Assembly (NCBI GenBank): GCA_016716235.1
Contig: JADJWS010000001.1
Span: 1,860,001 to 1,924,000, forward strand
Source of the DNA: Candidatus Defluviilinea gracilis
GTDB lineage: Bacteria > Chloroflexota > Anaerolineae > Anaerolineales > Villigracilaceae
Direction: 5' to 3'
DNA length: 64,000 bases
The notes under the pieces are model-generated. The model saw only the letters and a list, made by a program, of their open reading frames with translations. It had not been told where the DNA came from and did no database searches. Numbering within the stretch: position 1 is the stretch's first letter; every line of letters begins with the position of its first letter. This document shows positions 45,561 to 53,309 of this stretch, piece by piece. A program made the translations under genes and the position numbers.

Positions 45561-46460
45561 ATGGCTGATCTGAATGTAACTCTTGTTATGCCGAGCGGAG
45601 GCGCGCGCGCCGCCGAGGTGCCCGCCGATGTGAAAATGCGAGACCTAATGACCGAGCTTGTATCGGTATTAAGCCTCCCAATCGTTGGTCCCGATGGGCG
45701 CCCGATGACCTATCGCGCAGATAGCAAGGCTCTTGGGCGCGAACTCAAAGAAGACGAAACGCTCACGGAGGCCGGTATCCCGGATCATGATCGCTTGATG
45801 TTGACGGCGGATATTACCGCCGGCGCGATGTCGGTGGCTGAAACCCCGCGGATGCGGCGGTTGCGCGGCGACTATGAATTGATGATGGAACTGTCCTCTC
45901 GCAGTGATTTGATTTCCTTCGTCGCTTCCTCTCCGAACCCGAACTTGCCGCCGGAGCGCTACATCGTCACCTTCAAGTGTAAGAGCATCTCGAATGTGGA
46001 CCGGCAGGGCAACCCGAAATTTTCCGAGCATCATCAAGTGGAAATTTACCTGCACAATCAATACCCGCAACGCTGGCCCGGCATGAAGTGGTTGACCCCG
46101 ATCTGGCATCCGAATATCAACCACGTCAACGGCAGCGTGTGTATCGACGCCGCATGGTGGGCGGCAAGCCGCTCGCTTGACAGGCTCGTATTGATGCTTG
46201 GCGAAATGCTCCAGTGGAAGAACTTCCACGACGACCCGACCAAACCGCCCTTCCCTTGGGACGCCGAAGCGGCGCGCTGGAGCCGTGAATATCGCAAGAA
46301 ACATCCCAACGATTTCCCGGTGGACCATCGTGAATTGTTGCGACCGGAGCGCGTGAAACTGAATCTATCCGAACCGGCGAAGAGCAAACCAGCCGTACAG
46401 GTGAAACTTCAGCCTGCCGCGCCGAAAGCGATCGACAAACCCAAAATTAAATTGCGTTGA
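45561..46460 (+). CDS. ubiquitin-like domain fused to an E2 conjugating enzyme
   Basis: The 299-residue protein begins with an 88-residue ubiquitin-like (YukD-like) domain ending in Thr-Ala-Gly at 86-88. An E2 (UBC) fold follows (about 95-250). The E2 core is clear: YLHNQYPQRWPG, TPIWHPNINHVNGSVCID with HPN at 183-185 and catalytic Cys194, then SLDRLVLMLGEMLQWKNFHDDPTKPPFPWDAEAARW, which matches the eukaryotic E2 crossover helices. A Lys/Pro-rich tail (260-299) could reach the membrane or substrates. The fused domain is about two thirds identical to the free protein next door, so JAMM cleavage after Gly88 would release an extra ubiquitin-like copy. Confidence 0.92.
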   Translation: MADLNVTLVMPSGGARAAEVPADVKMRDLMTELVSVLSLPIVGPDGRPMTYRADSKALGRELKEDETLTEAGIPDHDRLMLTADITAGAMSVAETPRMRRLRGDYELMMELSSRSDLISFVASSPNPNLPPERYIVTFKCKSISNVDRQGNPKFSEHHQVEIYLHNQYPQRWPGMKWLTPIWHPNINHVNGSVCIDAAWWAASRSLDRLVLMLGEMLQWKNFHDDPTKPPFPWDAEAARWSREYRKKHPNDFPVDHRELLRPERVKLNLSEPAKSKPAVQVKLQPAAPKAIDKPKIKLR

Positions 46461-46544
46461 CAGTGCGCACTGCCTCGCAATAGCGGAACATTGACGTGGC
46501 TGTGGTTCAGCCTAAACCATACTTAGCAAGAAAGGAGATAAACA

Positions 46545-46811
46545 ATGGCAGACATTCCCGTTACGATCGTGCTTCCCTCCGGAGGTAGCCGCAATGCGGA
46601 GGTACCCTCTGAGGTGGCGGTCAAGGAGTTGATCCCCGAGTTGACGACCTCGCTCGAACTCCCCGTCACTGGTCCGGATGGTCGCCCCATGTCCTATCGC
46701 CTGGATAGCAAAGCGCTGGGTCGCGAATTGAAAGAAGAAGAGACCCTGTCCCAGGCAGGAATCCCTGAAGGCGACCGTCTGATGATGACCGCCGATGTCA
46801 CCGCGGGGTAA
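46545..46811 (+). CDS. free ubiquitin-like protein ending in Thr-Ala-Gly
   Basis: The 88-residue protein starts MADIPVTIVLPSGG and has the beta-grasp pattern. A conserved middle (GPDGRPMSYRLDSKALGREL) and LSQAGIPEGDRLMMTADVTAG end it directly at the Gly needed for activation, so no processing is required. AAAGGAG lies eight bases upstream. It is the likely modifier attached to target lysines by the neighbouring E1, E2 and RING protein. It is closer to YukD-type than to ubiquitin or ThiS. Confidence 0.9.
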   Translation: MADIPVTIVLPSGGSRNAEVPSEVAVKELIPELTTSLELPVTGPDGRPMSYRLDSKALGRELKEEETLSQAGIPEGDRLMMTADVTAG

Positions 46812-46820
46812 TTTCCCTGC

Positions 46821-46857
46821 GCGCGGACCGCTTCGCCACAAGCGGAGCGGTCCGCGC
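46821..46857 (+). terminator. GC-rich hairpin between the ubiquitin-like gene and the JAMM gene
   Basis: GCGCGGACCGCT (46821-46832) pairs with AGCGGTCCGCGC (46846-46857). No T-run follows, so full termination is unlikely. It may slow transcription or protect the upstream message, keeping the modifier more abundant than the protease. Confidence 0.5.
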
Positions 46858-46893
46858 AACCTTCCACTGATTACCTTCATGAAGAGAACACCT

Positions 46894-47550
46894 ATGCCAG
46901 CCCTTATTCGAATTGCCCCGCCCGAAGTTGGAAAGCCCGACACCACACCGCCGCCAATGGAGTTTGCCCGACGCTGGGACTCTCCCTTCGACCGCGGCGA
47001 CCTTCAGCCAACCGTAGCCGTCTTTTTGAACCGGCTCGCATATTTCCGTATCACGGCTCATGCAGAGAGCGCGGAGGTGGAAGTGGGCGGCGTGTTGATC
47101 GGTCAGTGGTGTGAAGAAACACCCGGTGGCAGTCAATTTATTGTGATCAATCACATGATCCCCGCCCGCCATACCCGGCAAGGCGCGGTCTACCTGACCT
47201 TTACCAAAGACACACTGCTCGATGTTCATGATCAAATTGAAAACCTTTACCCCGGCGAAAAAATTGTGGGGTGGTATCACACCCACCCGCGCATGGGAGT
47301 TTTCCTCTCGCACTACGATACCTTCCTGCACAATAATTTTTTCCCCGACCCGTGGCAGGTGGCATTGGTTGTAGAGCCGTTTTCCTCGGTGGCTGGGTTT
47401 TTCATCCGCCAGAACGACGGTTCGCTCGACCCCACCCGTTACTTTGGGTTTTACGAAATGGATGGAGCCAATGGGCGCAGGAGCGTCGTCCACTGGCAGA
47501 ACTTGCATAAACCTGAAAATGAAGACCAAGGAGGTACCCCCTATGAATAG
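46894..47550 (+). CDS. JAMM/MPN metalloprotease (deubiquitinase-like)
   Basis: From ATG 46894 the protein has 218 residues; ATG 46879 is also possible. The JAMM site is complete: a Glu in EVEVGGVLIG (about residue 63), then HTHPRMGVFLSHYD with His129, His131, Ser139 and Asp142 (HxHx7SxxD). It should cut isopeptide or linear bonds after the Gly of the ubiquitin-like modifier, recycling it and perhaps releasing the copy fused to the E2. The gene overlaps the next start by eight bases (ATGAATAG). Confidence 0.93.
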   Translation: MPALIRIAPPEVGKPDTTPPPMEFARRWDSPFDRGDLQPTVAVFLNRLAYFRITAHAESAEVEVGGVLIGQWCEETPGGSQFIVINHMIPARHTRQGAVYLTFTKDTLLDVHDQIENLYPGEKIVGWYHTHPRMGVFLSHYDTFLHNNFFPDPWQVALVVEPFSSVAGFFIRQNDGSLDPTRYFGFYEMDGANGRRSVVHWQNLHKPENEDQGGTPYE

Positions 47551-48400
47551 ACGAATGCGTTCCTATTACTATGCGTTACTCGGAGCATTGGGCGGATTGT
47601 TCGGCTGGCAGGTGAGCGATCAGATCGGTCTTTCGTTCTCCTCGAACCTATATCTCAGCGAAGCGGTTGTCGGCGCGCTGGTTGGCTTGTGCGTGGGGCT
47701 GTTCATCGGTCTCACCGAAGGCGCGGTCACACGCAACCCGGTGCAAGCCATCAAATCCGGAGTATTTAGCGGATTACTCGGCTCGGGCGCCGGCGCCCTT
47801 GGTTTACCGTTGAGCGAGTTTCTCTTCCAATCGGTCGGCGCGGGCATTGCTGGTCGCGCGCTGGGTTGGGGCGTGTTCGGTCTATTGATCGGTCTCGCCG
47901 AAGGCATCGTTGGCAAATCACAAGCTTGGAAAGGCATGCTGGGCGGCTCGTTGGGCGGCGTGTTGGGCGGCATCTTGCTGGAGGTAGTACACAGCCGCCT
48001 GCAAGACCCGTTAACCGGCAAAGCCGTCGGTTTGGTTTTGCTCGGCGCATCGGTAGGCGCCTTCATCTCGTTGATCGTCGTCCTGCTCTCGCGCGCCTGG
48101 CTTGAGGTGGCATCGGGCAAACTCAAAGGAACCGAGTTCATCCTCGACAAATTCATGCGCGCAGGCGGTCCCGCCGTCGCCATCGGAAGTTCGCCCCTCA
48201 AATCGGAAATCGTTTTGCCCGACCCCGATGTAGCCCCGCAACATGCCATGCTCACCGGAAACGGCGCGGCTTTCTCGCTCAAAGATATGAGTCTCGCCGG
48301 CACGTTTATCAACAACCGAAAGATCGAAATCGCGCAATTGACAAATGGACAGAAGATTCGCATGGGCAATACCGACCTGGTCTACCACGAAAGGAGATAA
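47543..48400 (+). CDS. polytopic membrane protein with C-terminal FHA domain
   Basis: From ATG 47543 (AAGGAGG eight bases upstream) the protein has 285 residues. The first 190 are Gly/Leu-rich with about six hydrophobic segments and internal repeats (GLLIGLAEGIVG, GLFIGLTEGAVT). The last 85 form an FHA fold: VAIGSSPLKSEIVLPDPDVAPQHAML, DMSLAGTFINNRKI, LTNGQKIRMGNTDLVY. The usual phosphopeptide-binding Arg of GR is replaced (IGSS), so binding may be altered. It is the sixth gene of the ubiquitin-like cluster. FHA proteins often link such systems to kinases. Confidence 0.85.
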   Translation: MNRRMRSYYYALLGALGGLFGWQVSDQIGLSFSSNLYLSEAVVGALVGLCVGLFIGLTEGAVTRNPVQAIKSGVFSGLLGSGAGALGLPLSEFLFQSVGAGIAGRALGWGVFGLLIGLAEGIVGKSQAWKGMLGGSLGGVLGGILLEVVHSRLQDPLTGKAVGLVLLGASVGAFISLIVVLLSRAWLEVASGKLKGTEFILDKFMRAGGPAVAIGSSPLKSEIVLPDPDVAPQHAMLTGNGAAFSLKDMSLAGTFINNRKIEIAQLTNGQKIRMGNTDLVYHERR

Positions 48401-48401
48401 C

Positions 48402-49536
48402 ATGAGTAGGATCGTTCGTTTCTCTCTCAATGTGAGCCTGATTCTCACCCTGATTTTTATTCCCGCCCTGACGGTGTACGCGCAGGAGCCTGAAACCCCG
48501 CAAGTGCGCATCACGCAAGTGGACAATTCCAACTTCCCCAACGTCACCGTGTACCTCTCTGCCACGAATGCGGCAGGCGAACCCGTCGGCATAGACCCGT
48601 CGACCATCCAGATTCATGAAGACGGACAACTGATGCAGTTGACAGACGTGAGGGGCGGTGGGGAAGCGCTGGGTGGCGAGGCTATTCCCATCACCACCAT
48701 GCTGGTGATCGACATCTCAGGCAGTATGGATAAGGGAAATAAGATCGGCGCCGCCAAAGACGCGGCAAAGACCTACATCAGCGGAATGCGCGCTGTTGAC
48801 CAGGCAGGCGTGATCGCCTTCGATACGCAAGTGTATCGAATTCAAGAAGTCACGTCAGACAAATCCGCGCTGACCGCCGCCATCGATGGTCTGCGCACCG
48901 GCAGTGATACCGCCATGTATGAAGGCATCATGGAAGCCACCAAAGCGCTCGAAGGTATCTCGGGCCGTAAAGCGATCCTCGTTCTTTCGGATGGTTTGGA
49001 TAATCAAAGCGTCGCCACGGAAGAGAGCATCGTCAGCAATGTTGGACCCAGCGGATTGACCGTCTCCGCGATCGGCTTCGGCGATCCATCGGGCACCGGG
49101 CAGGCTGGCATCGACGAAGCCGGGCTACAGTCCTTGACGAGTCGCACCGGTGGCCAATATGCCTATGTTACGGATGCCGCCACCTTGACCGCGCTGTACC
49201 AACAAACCGGCAAGGCATATCAAAGCGAATATGCGGTCACATATGTATCTCCGTTTACTTTGCGCGATGGCGTTAACCGCAACCTCTCAGTTGCGCTGAC
49301 TGGAGCGCCTACAGTTGCGGAAGGGACCTACAACCCCCGGCGGCGTGTTGCCGGAAGTTACCGCTAGTTCATTACCGCTGTTCCTGTCCATTCTTGCGGG
49401 CTTGCTGGCTCTGCTATTCCTGCCCGGACTCATTGGCGGCATCGCCAACCTGGCAGGCGGAAGGAAACAAGGCTCAGGATTCGGGCTTGGCAAACAACAA
49501 GCCAAACCAGCAAGCGGACGAATCAAACTCAAATAA
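48402..49536 (+). CDS. secreted VWA-domain protein with C-terminal membrane anchor, frameshifted
   Basis: A signal peptide (residues 1-27, cut after VYA) leads to a beta-rich segment and a VWA domain. The domain has an intact metal site, VIDISGSMDKG near residue 102, the Thr in GSDTAMY and SDGLDN. The reading frame stops at 49367, but the adjacent frame continues as GGVLPEVTASSLPLFLSILAGLLALLFLPG, a transmembrane anchor, to 49536. One extra C in the CCCCC run at 49334-49338 explains the break. The whole protein would be about 377 residues, facing outside. It ends the ubiquitin-like cluster. AAAGGAG lies before ATG 48402. Confidence 0.83.
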
Positions 49537-49542
49537 TGTAAA

Positions 49543-49574
49543 AAAACGACTGGCATAAAAAACCAGTCGTTTTC
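49543..49574. terminator. terminator of the ubiquitin-like cluster
   Basis: AAAACGACTGG (49543-49553) and CCAGTCGTTTT (49563-49573) are perfectly paired around CATAAAAAA. It works on both strands. Confidence 0.85.
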
Positions 49575-49588
49575 TTGGAGAGGCAATT

Positions 49589-49622
49589 CAAAAGAGGCGG
49601 CTCGGTTGAGTCGCCTCTTTTG
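49589..49622. terminator. terminator of lexA (and backup for the plus strand)
   Basis: CAAAAGAGGCG..CTC pairs with GAG..CGCCTCTTTTG around GGTT. On the minus strand it follows the lexA stop by 17 bases. Confidence 0.8.
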
Positions 49623-49638
49623 ATGGTAGCGGGTTATG

Positions 49639-50325
49639 TTACGCAGCGAGCGGTCGTTCCATTTTGCGGATGACCATGACCACCTTGCCTTTGATCTCCA
49701 GTGGCTCAGACTTTTTGATGAAGATCGGCTTCATGGTGGGGTTGGCTGGTTGCAGGCGGAAGCGTTCCTTCTCTTTGAAGAAGTATTTCAAAGTTGCCTC
49801 GTTATCGCGGGGAAGCCACACAGCGACCATTTCACCGTTGCGCGCCTCACTGGCGGGCTTCATCACGACGATATCGCCGTCGTTGATCATGGCGTCGATC
49901 ATGGAATCTCCCTTGACCTCGAGGGCGAAGAGATTGTCGCCCTTTTCTTTGGAAGGGAGGAGAGTCCGCGCAATATCTACGGCATTGGCTTCGTTGTCGG
50001 AGATGAAGCTGACGTTGGGGTCAAGTTCGGGGAGGGGGATGCCAGCCGCAATTGGTCCGAGAATCGGTACCCGTAGTGTGTCTGCCGAAGCGTGGTATCC
50101 GGAGACGCGCACGCCGCGCGAGATCTTGCGGTCGCGCTCGATCTTTCCCATTTTCTCGAGTTGGTCGAGGTAGTAGTTCACAACCGACGTGGATGTAATG
50201 CCGGTCTTCTCGCCGATTTCGCGGATGGAAGGCGGATAGCGATTTTCACGCTGATACGACGCAAGGAAATCCAAAATCCGTTGGTGGCGTTCGCCTAAAC
50301 CTTTGCTTTTTCGAACCATCATCAT
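49639..50325 (-). CDS. lexA: LexA SOS repressor
   Basis: From ATG 50325 (GGAGG five bases upstream; the next two ATG codons are also usable) the protein has 228 residues. A winged helix at the start (GERHQRILDFLASYQRENRYPPSIREIGEKTGITSTSVVNYYLDQLEKMG) binds DNA. The self-cleavage site Ala94-Gly95 (PIAAGIPLPE) and the dyad Ser141 (KGDSMI) and Lys180 (EATLKYF) are intact. It should repress genes with GAAC-N4-GTTC boxes until RecA triggers cleavage. One such box lies in its own promoter and another before the ATPase at 36595. Confidence 0.96.
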   Translation of the reverse strand: MMMVRKSKGLGERHQRILDFLASYQRENRYPPSIREIGEKTGITSTSVVNYYLDQLEKMGKIERDRKISRGVRVSGYHASADTLRVPILGPIAAGIPLPELDPNVSFISDNEANAVDIARTLLPSKEKGDNLFALEVKGDSMIDAMINDGDIVVMKPASEARNGEMVAVWLPRDNEATLKYFFKEKERFRLQPANPTMKPIFIKKSEPLEIKGKVVMVIRKMERPLAA

Positions 50326-50374
50326 AGCAACCTCCAGCCCAATTGAGGGCATTCTTCGCTCATTTGTGCTATGA

Positions 50375-50403
50375 ATAATACCCGAACGCCTGTTCTGTGT
50401 CAA
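50375..50403 (-). promoter_or_regulatory. lexA promoter with embedded LexA box
   Basis: On the minus strand TTGACA (50398-50403), 17 bases, then TATTAT (50375-50380). The spacer contains GAACAGGCGTTC (50384-50395, written GAACGCCTGTTC on plus), a perfect GAAC-N4-GTTC operator. LexA binding would block polymerase, giving autoregulation. Confidence 0.88.
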
Positions 50404-50432
50404 GCCCGATTTTGAAGGCGCAAGGTTACAGG

Positions 50433-51419
50433 CTAGATCCACGTGCGGCGGCGCATCCAGAGATACATGCCGATGGGTAAAAGCACATTGATCGCCAGCG
50501 TGATATAGAAAATGGGGTTGGTTGTCCAGTTGGTCAATCTTCCCTGGGGTTCGAAGAAGTTCATTCCAAAGAAGCCTGTGACGAATGCTAGCGGCATGAA
50601 AATGGTGGTGATGATGGTCAGGGTCTTCATAATATCGTTCATGCGGTTGTTGACCACGGAGAGATACGTATCCAACGCGCCGCCGACGAGGTCGCGCAGG
50701 TTTTCATTCAGATCGTGTAGGCGGACGAGATGGTCGTAAATATCGCGGAAGAAGATGCGGTCCTTGGGATCGATCACGCGATAATCGTCGCGGGCGAGCT
50801 TGTTCAAGACCTCGCGCTGTGGGAGGAGAATCCGCCTCATGGCGAGTAACACGCGTTTGAGGGCAAACAGCCTCTCCAGCGTTCGAGGCGAGGGTTTATC
50901 GAAGATGTGGTCTTCGAGTTCGTCGATCGCGGAGTCGATCCGCTCGACGGTGGGCATGTACCCTGCCACGAGGAAATCCATGATCTTGTAGAGCAGGTGA
51001 TCGGCACCCTCTTGCACGTTACGGACATCGCGGTCGCACGACGCCCAAGTTTCATCGATGGCGGGGATTGGAAATTCGTGATGGGTAACGATATAGTTGG
51101 GTCCGAGGAAAATATCCAGTTCGTCCACATCGCTTTCCCACAGTTTGCCGTTCTCTTTCACGTCCATGTAATTCATGACGATGTAGAGGTAATTTCCCCA
51201 GTCGTCCAGTTTGGGCGAGTGGGTTTGTTGCAGAGCATCTTCGATGGATAACGAGTGAAAGCCGAAGCCCTGCAAAATGGGGAGGGAGTTTTCATCCGGC
51301 TCGTTGACGAAATCCACCCAAAGCAACGAGCGGCGATCACGGATAAGTTTTGTAAATTCCTGAGGGGGAATATCCTTGCGTATAGGCTTTCCTGGTGAGT
51401 AATATAGCGAACGGATCAT
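50433..51419 (-). CDS. corA: CorA-type magnesium/cobalt channel
   Basis: The 328-residue protein has a large cytoplasmic domain and two C-terminal helices. The pore signature FFGMNF (GMN) lies near residue 285, between TIFMPLAFVTG and the last helix. The acidic outer loop is short, and the basic end RRRTW is cytoplasmic. It imports Mg as a pentamer. It is expressed away from the MFS gene, with a 218-base divergent region. Confidence 0.93.
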   Translation of the reverse strand: MIRSLYYSPGKPIRKDIPPQEFTKLIRDRRSLLWVDFVNEPDENSLPILQGFGFHSLSIEDALQQTHSPKLDDWGNYLYIVMNYMDVKENGKLWESDVDELDIFLGPNYIVTHHEFPIPAIDETWASCDRDVRNVQEGADHLLYKIMDFLVAGYMPTVERIDSAIDELEDHIFDKPSPRTLERLFALKRVLLAMRRILLPQREVLNKLARDDYRVIDPKDRIFFRDIYDHLVRLHDLNENLRDLVGGALDTYLSVVNNRMNDIMKTLTIITTIFMPLAFVTGFFGMNFFEPQGRLTNWTTNPIFYITLAINVLLPIGMYLWMRRRTWI

Positions 51420-51494
51420 GTTTTCTCCAGAATTTTCATATTTTTACGACAAATTCAATATTTCAAAACATTGTTTCATTTTATTGATTTATCC

Positions 51495-51522
51495 TTGACA
51501 ATTTATGAATAATGGGTAAAAT
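51495..51522 (+). promoter_or_regulatory. sigma70-like promoter before the MFS/SHOCT gene run
   Basis: TTGACA (51495-51500), 16 bases, TAAAAT (51517-51522). The surrounding 51420-51640 region is AT-rich and contains no gene. Confidence 0.6.
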
Positions 51523-51642
51523 GCAGTTATGAATTATGAAGATCAGGATAAAAATATTGATATTTTCACCCGGTTTTCAAAAGAATCAAGATGTGTGGTT
51601 TTCTTTTGACGCCGAACCGCTCCAACTTCAGAAAGATTGATC

Positions 51643-52902
51643 ATGTTTCAAACACAAATACAGAAAGCGATCGACACGTTCAACGAATACCCGCGGACAT
51701 TCTGGAAGGTGGTTTTCATCACCTTTATTGACCGAGTCGGCGGCGCGTTGATCTTTCCGTTCTTTGCGTTGTATCTTACCAGCAAATTCAACGTTGGCAT
51801 GGCAGATGTGGGCATTTTATTTGCCACCTTCTCCCTCTCCAGTTTCGCCGGGAATGCCATCGGCGGCGCATTGACAGACCGCTTCGGACGGAAGAAAATC
51901 ATTATCTTTGGGCTGATTGCCTCCTCGTTCAGCCTGGTTGCCATGGGCTTTGCCGCTTCATTTCAGACCTTTTTCGCGCTCGCCCTCTTCATCGGAATTT
52001 TCACGGATGTGGCTGGACCCGCGCGCGACGCCATGGTCGCCGATATTCTTCCGGAAGAAAAACGCGCCGCGGGGTATGGCATCCTGCGGATTGCCTTCAA
52101 CCTCTCGATTACGATCGGACCAGCCATCGGCGGTTTGCTTGCGGGTGTTTCCTATCTGCTGTTATTCATCTCGGATGCAGTCATTTCCCTGCTTACGGTT
52201 GTGCTGGTCGCCACTCTTTTGCCGGAAACCAAGCCGCAGCGCCATGCTGACGCTCCTCAAGAAACTGTTGCCAAGACGTTTGCCGGCTACGGCAAAGTGT
52301 TTCGTGACCTGGCTTTCATGCTCTTCCTCGGATTTGTGGTCTTGCAGGTATTGGCTTACATGAACATGAACACCACATTAGGCGTCTACTTGCGGGATCA
52401 ATTTGGCACACCCCCCACCAAATACGGATTGCTCCTTAGCATCAACGCCGCAATGGTCGTACTCTTTCAATTTGCGATCACGCGCCGTGTGGAGAAATAT
52501 CCGCCCATGCTGATGATGGCGTTGGGAACCTTCTTGTATGCGATTGGTTTTAGCATGTATGGATACGTTTCCAGTTATACAATGTTCATTGTCGCAATGG
52601 TTGTCATTACGATCGGCGAAATGATCACCGCGCCGGTGCAACAAGCCATCACCGCCAAGTTCGCGCCCGAAGAGATGCGCGGACGCTACATGGCGGTTGC
52701 CGGTTTGGCGTGGGGCATCCCTTTTATGATTGGACCTTACCTGGCTGGCCTGATCATCGACGGACCGCGCCCGGAACAATTATGGTACATCGCCGGTTTC
52801 ATCGGCGTACTCTCCGCGTTTGGTTTCCTCAATCTCAACCGCGCAATTGCGCGCCGCCGGGGCGATCAAGCACAATCGCAGGTCATCCCTGATACGGTAT
52901 AG
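51643..52902 (+). CDS. MFS transporter
   Basis: The 419-residue protein has twelve predicted helices. The loop 2-3 motif GGALTDRFGRKKIII near residue 73 and the drug-export-type stretch RIAFNLSITIGPAIGGLLAG (motif C-like, near 148) place it with drug exporters such as MdtG-like proteins. The substrate is unknown. ATG 51643 is preferred over TTG 51637. It opens a run of genes that end at 58230, which suggests a co-regulated export and stress module. Confidence 0.88.
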   Translation: MFQTQIQKAIDTFNEYPRTFWKVVFITFIDRVGGALIFPFFALYLTSKFNVGMADVGILFATFSLSSFAGNAIGGALTDRFGRKKIIIFGLIASSFSLVAMGFAASFQTFFALALFIGIFTDVAGPARDAMVADILPEEKRAAGYGILRIAFNLSITIGPAIGGLLAGVSYLLLFISDAVISLLTVVLVATLLPETKPQRHADAPQETVAKTFAGYGKVFRDLAFMLFLGFVVLQVLAYMNMNTTLGVYLRDQFGTPPTKYGLLLSINAAMVVLFQFAITRRVEKYPPMLMMALGTFLYAIGFSMYGYVSSYTMFIVAMVVITIGEMITAPVQQAITAKFAPEEMRGRYMAVAGLAWGIPFMIGPYLAGLIIDGPRPEQLWYIAGFIGVLSAFGFLNLNRAIARRRGDQAQSQVIPDTV

Positions 52903-52922
52903 AAAAAATCTGGAGGTTCAAA

Positions 52923-53306
52923 ATGTATTCTGCGCCCACTCGATGCCCGGTCTGCCAATCTGAACTAGAGATCGCCCGTCTGCACTGTTCCACATGCGAT
53001 ACCTCCATCGAGGGTCGTTTCAGCGGCGGACCGATCGCTCACCTTACGCCCGAACATCTCGATTTCATCATCACGTTTGTCCGTTGCGAAGGCAAGATCA
53101 ACCGCATGGAACAAGAACTTGACCTATCCTACCCGACCATCCGCAACCGACTGCACGAGGTGATCCGCGCGCTCGGGTATGAACCGGGCAAGGATGAGCC
53201 TGTCGAAATCACCCCGGAAAAACGGAACACTGTGCTCGAAGATCTGGAATCCGGCAAAATCTCAGCGGATGAAGCCATGCGTATGTTGCGTGGAGAGGAG
53301 CAATAA
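52923..53306 (+). CDS. DUF2089-type zinc-ribbon/HTH protein with SHOCT-like tail
   Basis: The 127-residue protein has a zinc ribbon (CPVCQSELEIARLHCSTC, residues 8-25), then a helix-turn-helix-like part (FITFVRCEGKINRMEQELDLSYPTIRNRLHEVIRALGY). The short C-terminal hairpin NTVLEDLESGKISADEAMRML belongs to a module repeated in the next genes. This layout is DUF2089. It probably binds DNA and regulates the operon. It lies four bases before the DUF4097-type gene. Confidence 0.85.
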   Translation: MYSAPTRCPVCQSELEIARLHCSTCDTSIEGRFSGGPIAHLTPEHLDFIITFVRCEGKINRMEQELDLSYPTIRNRLHEVIRALGYEPGKDEPVEITPEKRNTVLEDLESGKISADEAMRMLRGEEQ

Positions 53307-53309
53307 ACC

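Noticed and set aside
42764..49536. Type VII secretion locus (because of YukD-like and FHA domains)
   Set aside because: No WXG100 proteins and no EccC-type three-domain ATPase lie in the cluster; the P-loop protein at 35810 is small and separated by the tRNA and ribosomal genes.
49964..50442. A longer LexA start at 50442
   Set aside because: It would place the promoter and LexA box inside the coding region; GGAGG just before ATG 50325 fixes the start.
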